Assembly: GCA_017517845.1 (NCBI GenBank)
Contig: JAFWXW010000017.1
Location: 1 to 36,636, forward strand
DNA length: 36,636 bases
DNA from: Paludibacteraceae bacterium
GTDB lineage: Bacteria > Bacteroidota > Bacteroidia > Bacteroidales > Paludibacteraceae
Reading direction: 5' to 3'
In this document: positions 17,146 through 26,253 of the stretch, piece by piece
Layout of the letters: each line of letters begins with the position of its first letter
Position numbering within the stretch: position 1 is the stretch's first letter
Made by a program: the position numbers and the translations under genes
Notes under the pieces: model-generated
What the model was told of the DNA's origin: nothing
What the model saw: the letters and a program-made list of their open reading frames with translations, nothing else
The model's database searches: none

Positions 17146-20019
17146 ATGAAAAAATTATTACTTATTTTTAGTTTTATGCTGTGTAGTATGGCTCTATGGG
17201 CTCAAGTCTATACAGAACCTACTTTTATTACCTCTGCAACTAACGAAACATTTTATGTTTACTACGATGCAACACAAGGTAATGCAAGTATGAGAGATGT
17301 GGAAGAATGTTATGCTCACACAGGCGTCATTACTACAAAAAGTACATCTGACACCGATTGGAAACATGCTCCAAAATGGCTAGATAATAGCGACAAATAT
17401 AAGATGGAAAAAGTTTCTGAGAACCTTTGGAAATTGGAAATTACAGGCGGTCTTAAAGCTTATTATGAATTAGAAGATGACGAAGTTGTTACCAAATTAG
17501 CTTTTGTATTCCGTGATGCAAAAGGTGAAAACCAAGGAAAAACTTCTGGTGGCAGTGACATTCTCTACGAACTAGTAGAAGACGGAGTTCCTGCGGCAAA
17601 AATAACTAACCCTACAGATGGTAGTCTTCTAAGTATTAATCAAAAAATCAATGTAAAAGGAGAAACCTCAATCAAAGGTTCACTTACTTTGAAGATTAAT
17701 GAAGAAACTGTTGCAACTCAAAAAGATGCCAGCAGTATTTCACACAAATTAGATTTGACAGAAGCAGGTAACCAAGAAGTTATTTTACTTCTTACAGAAG
17801 AAGATAAAGTAGTTGTTTCTGACACCATTTCATTCTTTGTAGCTACTCCTGTTACAGAAAAACAAGTCCCAGAGGAATATAAAGAAGGTATTAATTACCA
17901 CACAGATTGTGACTCTATCACATTAGTTTTCCGTGCTCCATTAAGTGAAGACATCTATATCATTGGCGATTTCAACGATTGGAAATACAATGAGAAATTC
18001 CAAATGTATCGTGCAGATGTACAACTTGAAGACGAAAAAGCTCCAACCAGATTATTCTGGCGTACCATTGCAGTAGAAGACCCTACTAAAAAATATGGCT
18101 TCCAATATCTAGTAGATGGAAAAATAAAAGTAAGTGATCCATATTCAGAAGTTGTTCTAGACCCATGGAATGACTCATACCTAATCAATAGATTAGACAA
18201 AACGCTTCCTAAATACCCAACAGGCAACAAAGCAGATGGTTTAGTTTCTGTTTTAGAAGGTCCAAAAGCAAAAGAGGTATATGACTGGGAAGTAACAGAT
18301 TTCAAAAAACCAGAAGCCAAAGATTTAGTAATATATGAATTATTAGTAAGAGACTTCTATTCTACAAAGTCACTTCAAGCAGTTATTAATAAGCTTGACT
18401 ATTTAGAAAAACTAGGTATTAATGCTATAGAATTGATGCCTGTAACCGAATTTGACGGAAATGACAGCTGGGGATACAACCCTAACCACTTCTTTGCATA
18501 CGACAAAGCTTACGGCAATAGAAACTTGTACAAGAAATTCATTGATGAATGTCACAAACGTGGTATTGCAGTAATTATAGACATGGTATTCAATCATGCA
18601 ACAGGTATTTGCCCTATGGCAAAACTTTATTGGGATGGTAGTTCAACTGCAGCAAATAATCCATGGTTCAATCGTGTTGCAAAACACCCATTCAATGTAT
18701 TCCACGACATTAACCACGAATACGAAGGCACACGCAAATATTTTAAACGCGTTCTAGAATATTGGGTAGAAGAATATCATGTAGATGGTTATCGTATGGA
18801 CTTAACCAAAGGGCTAACACAAAAGAACACTGGTGATGACGCTGGCAAATGGAGCCAATATGACGCATCACGTATTGTAATTATCAAAGATTATTGCGAC
18901 GCCGCTAAATCTATAGATCCAGAAACCTATTTCATTATAGAACACCTAGGTGATTATTCAGAAGAAAAAGTTTATGCAGAATATGGCATACTTCCTTGGA
19001 GAAATATGAACAACAGCTACAACCAAGTAGCTATGGGTTGGGCTTCTTCTAGTAACTTCACAGACAACAATGACCTTAAAAAAATTACAACTAATTATCC
19101 TGGTAGTGTAGGTGGTATGTTCACCGATACATGGGTAGGTTACGCAGAAAGCCACGACGAAGAACGTAATATGTACAAAGCAATCGCTTATGGTGACGGA
19201 AACTTAAAAGAATCACACGCTAGTCGTATGGCTCGTGTTCCAGCTGTTATAGCATTTGCTACACTTATTCCTGGTCCAAAAATGATGTGGCAATTCCAAG
19301 AACTAGGTTATGACTTCTCTATTAACTATTGTTCTAATGGAAAAATAGATGACGAATGTCGTACATACGCCAAACCTATTCCTTGGACACTTAAATGGGA
19401 CGAAGACCCAGATCGTTGGGCTGCATACGAAAAATCTGCAAAAGTTATTTCACTACGTACCAAAAATCCAGAAATATTCCGTGCAGAAAACTTCACTTCT
19501 ATAAACCTAACAGGAAGCACATGGGACAAACCACGTAGAATGGATATTTCATACGAAGATCCAGAAAACTCTAATAAGAACATAGACATTATAGTAATGG
19601 CAAACTTTAGTGCTACTACTAATATTACCACTACTGCTAATGTATCTAAAACAGGAACATGGTACAACTATTTAACTGGTGAACAAATAAATATTAGACG
19701 TAAAGACCACGTACTAACATTGAAACCAGGAGAACTTGTAATATTAATGTCTAGAGAACTAGAAAACTTAGTATCTATAGACGAAACACTTGCAGACGGT
19801 ACCTCTTGCATAGTATTACCTACCATAGCAGAAGACAACATCACTGTTATTGCAAAAGAAACACCTTCTAACATAGAAGTAATTAATCTTTCTGGCAATG
19901 TAGTAGCTCAAGCTCAAGACACCGATAATATATCAATAGATGGATTAGCAAAAGGACACTATATTGTACGCATTCTTATAGACAACAATATTTCAACTCA
20001 CAGAATCATTAAAAAATAA
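17146..20019 (+). CDS. Secreted GH13 alpha-amylase family enzyme with T9SS sorting domain
   Basis: 957 residues from the ATG at 17146; the longer open frame upstream overlaps the terminator and promoter. A signal peptide (about 1-20, ending ALWAQ) is followed by an N-terminal region, an early-set/CBM48-like domain (about 250-365, with YIIGDFNDWKY) and a GH13 barrel (about 385-780). Catalytic motifs are all present: DMVFNH (479-484), GYRMD with nucleophile Asp552, IIEH with acid/base Glu599, and ESHDEE with Asp671. The last 75 residues have the T9SS type A sorting-domain pattern (IEVINLSGNVV, then GLAKGHYIVRI, ending HRIIKK). It therefore probably crosses the outer membrane through the type IX system and acts on alpha-glucans at the surface. 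Exact specificity is unknown. The SUMF1-like gene follows by 5 nt. Confidence 0.9.
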   Translation: MKKLLLIFSFMLCSMALWAQVYTEPTFITSATNETFYVYYDATQGNASMRDVEECYAHTGVITTKSTSDTDWKHAPKWLDNSDKYKMEKVSENLWKLEITGGLKAYYELEDDEVVTKLAFVFRDAKGENQGKTSGGSDILYELVEDGVPAAKITNPTDGSLLSINQKINVKGETSIKGSLTLKINEETVATQKDASSISHKLDLTEAGNQEVILLLTEEDKVVVSDTISFFVATPVTEKQVPEEYKEGINYHTDCDSITLVFRAPLSEDIYIIGDFNDWKYNEKFQMYRADVQLEDEKAPTRLFWRTIAVEDPTKKYGFQYLVDGKIKVSDPYSEVVLDPWNDSYLINRLDKTLPKYPTGNKADGLVSVLEGPKAKEVYDWEVTDFKKPEAKDLVIYELLVRDFYSTKSLQAVINKLDYLEKLGINAIELMPVTEFDGNDSWGYNPNHFFAYDKAYGNRNLYKKFIDECHKRGIAVIIDMVFNHATGICPMAKLYWDGSSTAANNPWFNRVAKHPFNVFHDINHEYEGTRKYFKRVLEYWVEEYHVDGYRMDLTKGLTQKNTGDDAGKWSQYDASRIVIIKDYCDAAKSIDPETYFIIEHLGDYSEEKVYAEYGILPWRNMNNSYNQVAMGWASSSNFTDNNDLKKITTNYPGSVGGMFTDTWVGYAESHDEERNMYKAIAYGDGNLKESHASRMARVPAVIAFATLIPGPKMMWQFQELGYDFSINYCSNGKIDDECRTYAKPIPWTLKWDEDPDRWAAYEKSAKVISLRTKNPEIFRAENFTSINLTGSTWDKPRRMDISYEDPENSNKNIDIIVMANFSATTNITTTANVSKTGTWYNYLTGEQINIRRKDHVLTLKPGELVILMSRELENLVSIDETLADGTSCIVLPTIAEDNITVIAKETPSNIEVINLSGNVVAQAQDTDNISIDGLAKGHYIVRILIDNNISTHRIIKK

Positions 20020-20024
20020 ATATC

Positions 20025-20855
20025 ATGAAAGCAATTAAATATATCATAGCATTAGGTTTACTTGTTACAGGATTAACATCTTGTGTTCAAGAACCTCCTA
20101 CTCAAGAAGAAATAGAAGCACAATGGCCAGAAAACATTAACACAATAGTTGGTGACTTCGTTCTAGTAAAAAGAGACACATTAGGTTTCATTATGGGTGA
20201 TGCAAGTCTAGTAACTTCTAGTCCAGAGCACAAAGTGAAGTTCAGCAAATCATACTATATGTGTAAAACAGAAGTCACTCAAGCACAATGGGAAACAGTT
20301 ATGTTACTTAATCCTTCTGACAATGAAGGGTTGATAGAAGGAAACACAAATCCTGAAAATTGTCCAGTAAATAACATCACATTAGACCAGGCAAAAGAAT
20401 TTGTCGCTGCACTAAACCAACTTACAGGCAGAAAATTTGCTATTCCAACAGAAGCTCAATGGGAATGGGCTGCAATAGGTGGTATGAATTCTACTGGTTA
20501 CACATATAGTGGAAGCAATGACTTATCAGAAGTTGCATGGACTAATGGTTTGTTAAATGAAGTAGGTAAGTTAAAAGCAAACGAACTAGGTCTTTATGAC
20601 ATGACCGGTAATGTAGAAGAATGGACTGCAGATAAATATAGTAATTATAAAGAAGCAGAAGTAACTGACCCAAAAGGAGGTGCTTCTGGCACTTCATACG
20701 TAACTCGCGGTGGTTCTTCTTATGATAACGACGCAGACCTACTTAATGTAAAATCAAGAAACAAAGCTAAATCCTCAGACAAAATATACACTAGAGGTTT
20801 AAGATTAATTCTAGAAGAACCATTAAGCATAGAACTTATAAATAACGAAAAATAA
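20025..20855 (+). CDS. SUMF1/FGE-sulfatase-fold lipoprotein, probably non-catalytic
   Basis: 276 residues. The N-terminus is a lipoprotein signal with lipobox LTSC (Cys20). Residues about 45-265 show the formylglycine-generating-enzyme fold: SKSYYMCKTEVTQAQWE, IPTEAQWEWAA, LGLYDMTGNVEEW, YVTRGGSSY and the terminal TRGLRLIL. In true FGE the Cys residues that bind copper lie after the RGGS motif; here that stretch reads DNDADLLNVKSRN with no Cys. A structural or binding role is more likely than sulfatase activation. It is 5 nt behind the secreted amylase and probably co-transcribed, so an accessory surface role is a reasonable guess. Confidence 0.85.
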   Translation: MKAIKYIIALGLLVTGLTSCVQEPPTQEEIEAQWPENINTIVGDFVLVKRDTLGFIMGDASLVTSSPEHKVKFSKSYYMCKTEVTQAQWETVMLLNPSDNEGLIEGNTNPENCPVNNITLDQAKEFVAALNQLTGRKFAIPTEAQWEWAAIGGMNSTGYTYSGSNDLSEVAWTNGLLNEVGKLKANELGLYDMTGNVEEWTADKYSNYKEAEVTDPKGGASGTSYVTRGGSSYDNDADLLNVKSRNKAKSSDKIYTRGLRLILEEPLSIELINNEK

Positions 20856-20863
20856 TTGATTGC

Positions 20864-20899
20864 ATATAAAAAGCTGACCCAAAGGTCAGCTTTTTATAT
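20864..20899. terminator. Bidirectional terminator shared by convergent genes
   Basis: A perfect 16-bp stem (ATATAAAAAGCTGACC with its complement) encloses a CAAA loop, with a T-run on either strand. The stop codon of the minus-strand radical SAM gene (20896-20894) lies inside the stem, so this one element serves both genes. Confidence 0.85.
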
Positions 20900-21844
20900 A
20901 CAGTTATTACAAATATCTATACCTTTTCTATTATTTAATATCGCTTTTCTAAATTTATTGGCTTTAGTCCCTAGCCAAACATCTTTTACTGGAGAAAGTT
21001 TCAAATTTCCAAAACTATATTTCCCAGATTTATCAAAACAACATGCTGGTACATTTCCATCTACATCTATAACCATAGTAGAAAACAATCTCCAACATTT
21101 GTTTTTTAATTTAGCCTTAGGCACGAGCTTTCCCTTTTCATTACGTTTGTAACGCAAGTATTCATCTTTTTCTGGTACTAAATAGTCATCATAAAACTGA
21201 GCTTTTTTAAAGACTAACCTTTTAACACCCAAGGTTTTACAAAGAGATTTGATTTCTTCTATTTCGTTTTCTGTAGTACTTAAAAGAAGACATTGTACCT
21301 CTACAGGCAATCCATATTTCACAGAAAGTGAAATTCCATTTATCACTTTAGAGAAATCCCCACCTACTCTATATTTTGAATAAGAATCTGCAGTAGCACC
21401 ATCTAAACAAATAATAAGTCTTCCTATTCCACTCTGCACAAGGCGTTTTACCACATCTTCTGTGAGTGCATTCCCATTAGTAGAGACACAAGTAAAAACA
21501 CCTTTTTCATCTGCATATTTAATCATTTCTGGTAAATCTTTATTCAAAAAGGGTTCTCCTTGAAAATAAAGATTTAGATACATTAATTCTGGAAGCAGAG
21601 AATCAATATAGGACTTAAACTCTCTTATTGTCAGGCGTTTATCTGTTTTATCTATAAGTTTTCTTCCTGTCGGACAATGTGGACACGACAAATTGCAATA
21701 GTTCGCAGGCTCTATAGAGGCAGAAATAGGTTTTGCACAGAGTAATACTCTTTTTGTAAACGACGAGAAAATATAAGCGGAATATGCAGATATATAATTA
21801 CCTACACGTTTGGTTGTAATATTTCTTATTATCTTAAAATACAT
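20894..21844 (-). CDS. Radical SAM/SPASM domain protein
   Basis: 316 residues. CNLSCPHC (Cys50, Cys54, Cys57) is the CxxxCxxC radical SAM iron-sulfur motif; YFQGEPFLNKDL, VSTNGNAL and LIICLDGAT fit the SAM-binding barrel. The C-terminal half has the SPASM pattern for auxiliary clusters: CWRLFSTMVIDVDGNVPACC, FGNL, and ICNNC at the end. SPASM proteins modify peptides, sugars or other substrates; no partner peptide was found next to it, so the substrate is unknown. It is a single gene facing the amylase/SUMF1 pair, with no clear promoter in the gap before the TPR lipoprotein. Confidence 0.88.
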   Translation of the reverse strand: MYFKIIRNITTKRVGNYISAYSAYIFSSFTKRVLLCAKPISASIEPANYCNLSCPHCPTGRKLIDKTDKRLTIREFKSYIDSLLPELMYLNLYFQGEPFLNKDLPEMIKYADEKGVFTCVSTNGNALTEDVVKRLVQSGIGRLIICLDGATADSYSKYRVGGDFSKVINGISLSVKYGLPVEVQCLLLSTTENEIEEIKSLCKTLGVKRLVFKKAQFYDDYLVPEKDEYLRYKRNEKGKLVPKAKLKNKCWRLFSTMVIDVDGNVPACCFDKSGKYSFGNLKLSPVKDVWLGTKANKFRKAILNNRKGIDICNNCI

Positions 21845-22002
21845 ATTCTATCTGCCGATATTTTTACTTTCACACAACAAATTTCACAATTTAAAAAGAA
21901 GTAAATATATTTTAAATGTTAAATTATTTTAAATATACTAGAACATTTTTTTGTTAAGGATAAAATCTTTCTTTTTCTTTTTTTTCTTTCCTGTAATATA
22001 CT

Positions 22003-22010
22003 TATCTTTG
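22003..22010 (+). promoter_or_regulatory. Promoter -7 element for the TPR lipoprotein
   Basis: TATCTTTG matches TAnnTTTG, 47 nt before the ATG, just after a long pyrimidine run (about 21967-21991). No exact TTTG is seen at -33. Confidence 0.55.
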
Positions 22011-22057
22011 CCTATTAATTGTATCAAAGAATAAACTATTAACTAATTTTGATAAAT

Positions 22058-23719
22058 ATGAAGAATTTATTCCGTTTAAGCATTGGTATGCTTGTTGCCT
22101 TGGCTTTCGCTTCTTGCCAAGACCTAGGCGAACTTAAACCAGAGTATTTTACAGTAAACCCTAATCCACTAGAAGTAAAAGGTGGTAAAGTAGAAGGTAC
22201 TATCACCGCTACATTCCCAGAAAAATACTTCGCAGAAAAAGGTGTTGTAGAAGTTACTCCAGTACTTAAATATGAAGGTGGTGAAGCTCTTTCTGAGTCT
22301 AAAACTTACCAAGGTACAAAAGTAGAAGGAAACAACGAAACTGTACAATATAAAGCTGGTGGTACTGTATCACAAAACTTCTCTTTTGATTACGTTCCAG
22401 CAATGCGTAACTCTAAACTTGCTTTACGCTTCAAAGCTACATTAAAAGACAAAGAAGTTCAAATCCCAGAAATCGAAATTGCTGTAGGTTGTATCGCTAC
22501 TGAAACTTTAGCTTGTGCATCAGAAATTGCTCCTGCTTATGCAAAAGACAACTTCCAACGTGAAACATTTGAAGTTACAGAAGCAGACATTATGTTCCAA
22601 ATCCAACAATCTAATGTTAAAGCTAATGACGCTGTAAAAAATCTTAACAAAGTGGCAAAAGCTACTTTAAAAGATAGCTTACGCAACGTAGAAAGCCTAA
22701 CTTTAGTTTCTGCTGCTTCTCCTGACGGTGGTGTTAAATTAAATGACAAATTAGCTGCTGCTCGTGAAAAGAACACAGTTAGATACATGAAAGGCAAAAA
22801 CCAAGCTGCTATCGACGCTAAATACATTGCTCAAGACTGGGAAGGTTTCCAAGAACTTGTAAATGCTTCTAGCATCCAAGACAAAGAACTTATCTTACGC
22901 GTTCTTAGCCAATACCAAGATCCAGAACAACGTGAAGCTGAAATCAAAAACCTTTCTGCTGCTTACAAAGAATTAGCAAATGACATTCTTCCTAAATTAC
23001 GTCGTTCTCACCTAACTTTAACTGTTAAAGTTACAGGTAAAACTGACGAAGAAATCATTGCTCTTGCTAAATCTAACCCAGATACACTTAACGTAGAAGA
23101 ACTTATGTTTGCTGCTACTATAGCAGAAACAGAAGAAGATGCAGCTGCTTTCATTGCTTCTGCTGCAGAAATCTACGCTTCTGATTGGAGAACTGTAAAC
23201 AACTTAGGTGCTCAAGAATTGGCTGGTGACAACTATTCTAACGCTACTGCTACTTTGGAAAAAGCTGCAGCTGCTACAGAAAACGAACAAGCTGAAATCA
23301 ACTTCAACAACGCACTTATCTCTATGATTAACGATGACTATGCAAAAGCAGAAGAACTACTTGGTAAATCTGCTGGCATTGCTCAATTGGGCGAAGCTCA
23401 AGGTGTATTAAATATTACCAAAGGTAACTACGCACAAGCTGTTAGCGACTTTGGTGCTTCTACATCAAACAATGCTGCTTTAGCACAACTTCTAAGCGGT
23501 AACACAGACAAAGCTGCTTCTATCATCGAAAACATCGCTAATAAAAATGCTAAATCTTACTATATCGCTGCTATCTGTGCTGCTCGCTCTGGTGACGCTG
23601 CAGGTGTAACAGCAAACTTAGCAAAAGTTAAAGAATTAGATGAAGAAATGGCAAAATCTGCTCTAACAGACCTAGAATTTGCAAAATTCTTAGCTGCTGA
23701 AGTAGCTTCTGCTGAATAA
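22058..23719 (+). CDS. TPR-containing lipoprotein with OmpA-like segment
   Basis: 553 residues from the ATG at 22058; a TTG 9 nt upstream is less likely. A lipoprotein signal (FASC, Cys20) is followed by a beta-rich region of about 140 residues, then a segment (LTLVSAASPDGGVKLNDKLA, then AREKNTVRYM) that recalls the peptidoglycan-binding OmpA family. A C-terminal Ala-rich helical part (about 330-550) has TPR-like repeats such as NLGAQELAGDNYSNATATLEKAA. It probably sits in the outer membrane facing the periplasm. Codon use (GCT, CGT, AAC, GGT) is as biased as in pckA and pnp, so it is probably abundant. Exact function is unknown. Confidence 0.8.
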   Translation: MKNLFRLSIGMLVALAFASCQDLGELKPEYFTVNPNPLEVKGGKVEGTITATFPEKYFAEKGVVEVTPVLKYEGGEALSESKTYQGTKVEGNNETVQYKAGGTVSQNFSFDYVPAMRNSKLALRFKATLKDKEVQIPEIEIAVGCIATETLACASEIAPAYAKDNFQRETFEVTEADIMFQIQQSNVKANDAVKNLNKVAKATLKDSLRNVESLTLVSAASPDGGVKLNDKLAAAREKNTVRYMKGKNQAAIDAKYIAQDWEGFQELVNASSIQDKELILRVLSQYQDPEQREAEIKNLSAAYKELANDILPKLRRSHLTLTVKVTGKTDEEIIALAKSNPDTLNVEELMFAATIAETEEDAAAFIASAAEIYASDWRTVNNLGAQELAGDNYSNATATLEKAAAATENEQAEINFNNALISMINDDYAKAEELLGKSAGIAQLGEAQGVLNITKGNYAQAVSDFGASTSNNAALAQLLSGNTDKAASIIENIANKNAKSYYIAAICAARSGDAAGVTANLAKVKELDEEMAKSALTDLEFAKFLAAEVASAE

Positions 23720-23739
23720 TCTATAATTATATAATATTT

Positions 23740-23770
23740 AAAGGTTGGTTCATATGAACCAACCTTTTTT
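23740..23770 (+). terminator. Intrinsic terminator of the TPR lipoprotein
   Basis: A self-complementary 28-nt stretch with arm AAAGGTTGGTTCAT and its complement, ending in TTTTTT. It also shows that the in-frame codons from 23745 are not part of the next gene. Confidence 0.85.
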
Positions 23771-23811
23771 CATTTTAATTCTCTCTCCTTTTTTTATTCA
23801 ATTTAAACAAT

Positions 23812-23819
23812 TATCTTTG
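23812..23819 (+). promoter_or_regulatory. Promoter -7 element for the DUF6242-like gene and coaD
   Basis: TATCTTTG matches TAnnTTTG and lies 21 nt before the ATG at 23841, after the terminator. Confidence 0.55.
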
Positions 23820-23840
23820 CATAATTATTATAAAGCAATT

Positions 23841-25115
23841 ATGAAAAAGATATTATTCATACCTCTACTACTTGTATTTATATTTTCGGCATGCAACAAT
23901 AAAGAAAATATAAGAAGCTATAGTAATCCACACATTGAAACCTTTCGCTTCAACGAACACGAGAAAATTGATGGAATAGAAGATTTATCATTTACCGTGG
24001 ATACAATAGCCTGCGTAATATACAATGAGGACTCAGCCTCATACAATTGCAATTTTAGCAGAGTTCTTCCTGCTATTGGATTATACGAGAAATTAAGTTC
24101 AATCTCAATAAATGATAAAGAATGGAATTATCTAGACACAGTAGATATGACCCAACCTATTACCATTAAAACTGTTGGAGGTAACAAAAAGAGAACTGCG
24201 ACATATACTGTAACTGTTAATAAGCACAAGATAGAACCAGACTCTATCATTTGGTCTAAATCTATAATTAACGAAAACAATATAAATAGCATTAAATCTA
24301 GCGGTTACAAAGAACATATCTATTTATTCTTATCAAACAACAACAGTGAAACTAAAATATACAAATCTGATACAGGTCATGATTTCACATTAATACATAG
24401 TCAAAAAGACTTAAATATTAATTATAAGAAATCTATTATTCACAACGAAAAGTGTTTTGCCACAAGTTCTGATAATAAATCATTATATTATTTAGATTTA
24501 TCTGATATAAATTCTGGTTTTAAATCTATAGAACTTCCAGAAAACTCAGAAATAATAGACTTATGGGGTATTCTTAATGGGAAATTATATACCACTATAA
24601 AACTTGACAATCCACAATACATGAGTTTTGATGGAAGCACATGGACAGAAGAAGAATGCAATATGTTAGAAGAATTAACTACATTAGGTAGTGCAAAAAT
24701 CAATAATAACAACACTCTATACATTATTTCTGGCACCCTTAATGGTCAATTAACTAATAATATTTTGGCTACTCAAGACGGAAATTACTGGATTAATACT
24801 ATAAACCAAACTGACACATTACAATACGAGCCTGTAGAAAATGCCTGTGTAGTAGATTATTATAACTATTTCTACTTATGCGGTGGCAAAAACAAAGAAG
24901 GAAAAATCGCTACTAGTTATTATAGTAAAAACGATGGTTATAGTTGGCTGCCACTTAAATCATATCAGCGACCTAGTAATGGTTTTACTCCAAAAGAGCA
25001 TATGTCTGCAAGTTCATTAAACGACTATATTTATATCTTTAATTCTAACACAGATTCCAACATAGAAGTTTGGAGAGGTAGAATTAACAAGGCAGATTTC
25101 ATTATTAAGAAATAG
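23841..25115 (+). CDS. DUF6242-like lipoprotein with beta-propeller-type repeats
   Basis: 424 residues from ATG 23841. The signal peptide ends in a lipobox (IFSAC, Cys19). The N-terminal part (about 30-130) has a cadherin- or Ig-like pattern (LSFTVDTIACVIYN, then TIKTVGG and TYTVTVN) as in DUF6242 proteins. The rest has repeated strands with Asp/Ser-Trp turns (GYSWLPL, GSTWTEEE, GNYWINT) that suggest a Kelch or sialidase-like propeller. No catalytic residues were identified. It ends 1 nt before coaD and is probably transcribed with it, although no functional link is obvious. Confidence 0.65.
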   Translation: MKKILFIPLLLVFIFSACNNKENIRSYSNPHIETFRFNEHEKIDGIEDLSFTVDTIACVIYNEDSASYNCNFSRVLPAIGLYEKLSSISINDKEWNYLDTVDMTQPITIKTVGGNKKRTATYTVTVNKHKIEPDSIIWSKSIINENNINSIKSSGYKEHIYLFLSNNNSETKIYKSDTGHDFTLIHSQKDLNINYKKSIIHNEKCFATSSDNKSLYYLDLSDINSGFKSIELPENSEIIDLWGILNGKLYTTIKLDNPQYMSFDGSTWTEEECNMLEELTTLGSAKINNNNTLYIISGTLNGQLTNNILATQDGNYWINTINQTDTLQYEPVENACVVDYYNYFYLCGGKNKEGKIATSYYSKNDGYSWLPLKSYQRPSNGFTPKEHMSASSLNDYIYIFNSNTDSNIEVWRGRINKADFIIKK

Positions 25116-25116
25116 A

Positions 25117-25554
25117 ATGGAACGCATAGCTCTTTTTCCTGGCAGTTTCAATCCTTTCACTATAGGACATGAAAACATAGTAAACAGATCACTTACTATG
25201 TTTGATAAGGTTATTATTGGCATAGGCATAAATAGTGAAAAAAGTAACGATAATGCCCAAAAAAATCTAGCAGAAATAGAAAACAAGTACAAAAACGAAC
25301 CTAGAGTTAAGGTTATCACATACAATACTCTCACTGCAGATGTAGTAAAAAAAGAAAATGCCACGTGTATTATACGTGGCATTAGAAATGATGTAGATTT
25401 AAAATACGAGAGCGAAATAGCCCAAGTAAACTACACTCTATTCAATGTTGAAACTATTTTCCTACTTGCTTCTCCCGAACTAAAAAAGATTTCCTCCTCC
25501 CTAGTCCGCGAACTCCAAAAATTCGGCAAAAATATAACAGACTTACTACCGTAA
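25117..25554 (+). CDS. coaD: Phosphopantetheine adenylyltransferase
   Basis: 145 residues with the nucleotidyltransferase motif GSFNPFTIGH near the N-terminus (the family usually has D where N is seen), RGIRNDVDLKYE in the middle, and the C-terminal ISSSLVREL signature. CoaD adenylylates 4'-phosphopantetheine to dephospho-CoA, the penultimate step of CoA synthesis. It is at the short end of the family range but appears complete. It starts 1 nt after the DUF6242-like stop. Its own stop codon lies inside the terminator stem. Confidence 0.95.
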   Translation: MERIALFPGSFNPFTIGHENIVNRSLTMFDKVIIGIGINSEKSNDNAQKNLAEIENKYKNEPRVKVITYNTLTADVVKKENATCIIRGIRNDVDLKYESEIAQVNYTLFNVETIFLLASPELKKISSSLVRELQKFGKNITDLLP

Positions 25555-25567
25555 GTCTGTTTGTTTT
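25537..25567 (+). terminator. Intrinsic terminator overlapping the coaD stop
   Basis: A perfect 10-bp stem, ACAGACTTAC with GTAAGTCTGT, around a TACC loop, followed by TTGTTTT. The TAA of coaD (25552-25554) is within the descending arm. Confidence 0.8.
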
Positions 25568-25576
25568 ATGCGCATC

Positions 25577-25772
25577 TTATAATTCATTTTAAATGAGCGA
25601 ATTTTAGGCGTCACGAAGTCCGAGCAACCGGAGTTTACAGTAAATTCTGCGATTTAGTGAGAGCAGAGTTAAGTTTACTTAAACTATGCCGAGCGTGAGC
25701 AGAATCGCCGCTAGGCAATGAGGATTGTGAGGACGAGTGCAACGAAGAAGTCGCCATTTAAAATAATTATAA
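25577..25772. repeat. Long imperfect palindromic element between coaD and rpiB
   Basis: The outer arms 25577-25595 and 25755-25772 pair over 18 bp with one bulge. An inner pair joins AGTTTA-AGTAAA-type sequence (25632-25644) with TTTACTTAAACT (25674-25685), and CTGC/GCAG inside that. The interior has several GAGC/GAAG-type motifs and is richer in G and C than its flanks. The right arm includes the rpiB stop codon. This fills the 212-bp gap; no gene was seen in it. Confidence 0.6.
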
Positions 25773-26219
25773 CCCTGCAGAGATTTTACTTACACGCGCT
25801 AAATGTCTTCCCCCCTCAAAATCTGTAGAAAGAAAAGCTTCTACTATAAGTTCTGCAGTAGCTTGAGAAATGAAACGAGCAGGGATAGCTACGACATTTG
25901 CATCGTTGTGTTGACGAGCTAGTTTTGCAAGTTCCACTTGCCAACAAAGTGCTGCACGCACATTTTTATATTTATTAGCCACCATACTCACACCGTTGCC
26001 AGAACCGCATATAATAATGGCGTAATCAAATTTTCCTTCATTAACTTCTTTTGCTAGAGGGTGAATCATATCTGGATAATCCACACTTTCTTCTGAATTA
26101 GTTCCAAAATCTACTAACTCAAATAATTTACCTCCAAAAATGGATTTTAACTCTTCTTTTAGGGCATAACCAGCATGATCACATGCAATACCCACGCGTA
26201 ATGTATCTAATGGTTTCAT
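25767..26219 (-). CDS. rpiB: Ribose-5-phosphate isomerase B
   Basis: 150 residues with the RpiB/LacAB signatures: ACDHAGYALKE near residues 12-22, ESVDYPD, and ICGSGNGVSMVANK with the catalytic Cys at 71. Conserved RHNDANVVAIPAR follows. It interconverts ribose 5-phosphate and ribulose 5-phosphate in the pentose phosphate pathway. It lies 34 nt behind aroA and is probably transcribed with it. Confidence 0.95.
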   Translation of the reverse strand: MKPLDTLRVGIACDHAGYALKEELKSIFGGKLFELVDFGTNSEESVDYPDMIHPLAKEVNEGKFDYAIIICGSGNGVSMVANKYKNVRAALCWQVELAKLARQHNDANVVAIPARFISQATAELIVEAFLSTDFEGGRHLARVSKISAGL

Positions 26220-26253
26220 ATTAATTAAATTATTGACTGCAAAGTTAATATTT

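Noticed and set aside
20856-21152. 98-codon plus-strand frame
   Set aside because: Antisense to the radical SAM gene and starts in the shared terminator.
23745-23840. N-terminal extension of the DUF6242-like lipoprotein
   Set aside because: It begins within the terminator of the previous gene and crosses the promoter; a lipoprotein signal starts at 23841.
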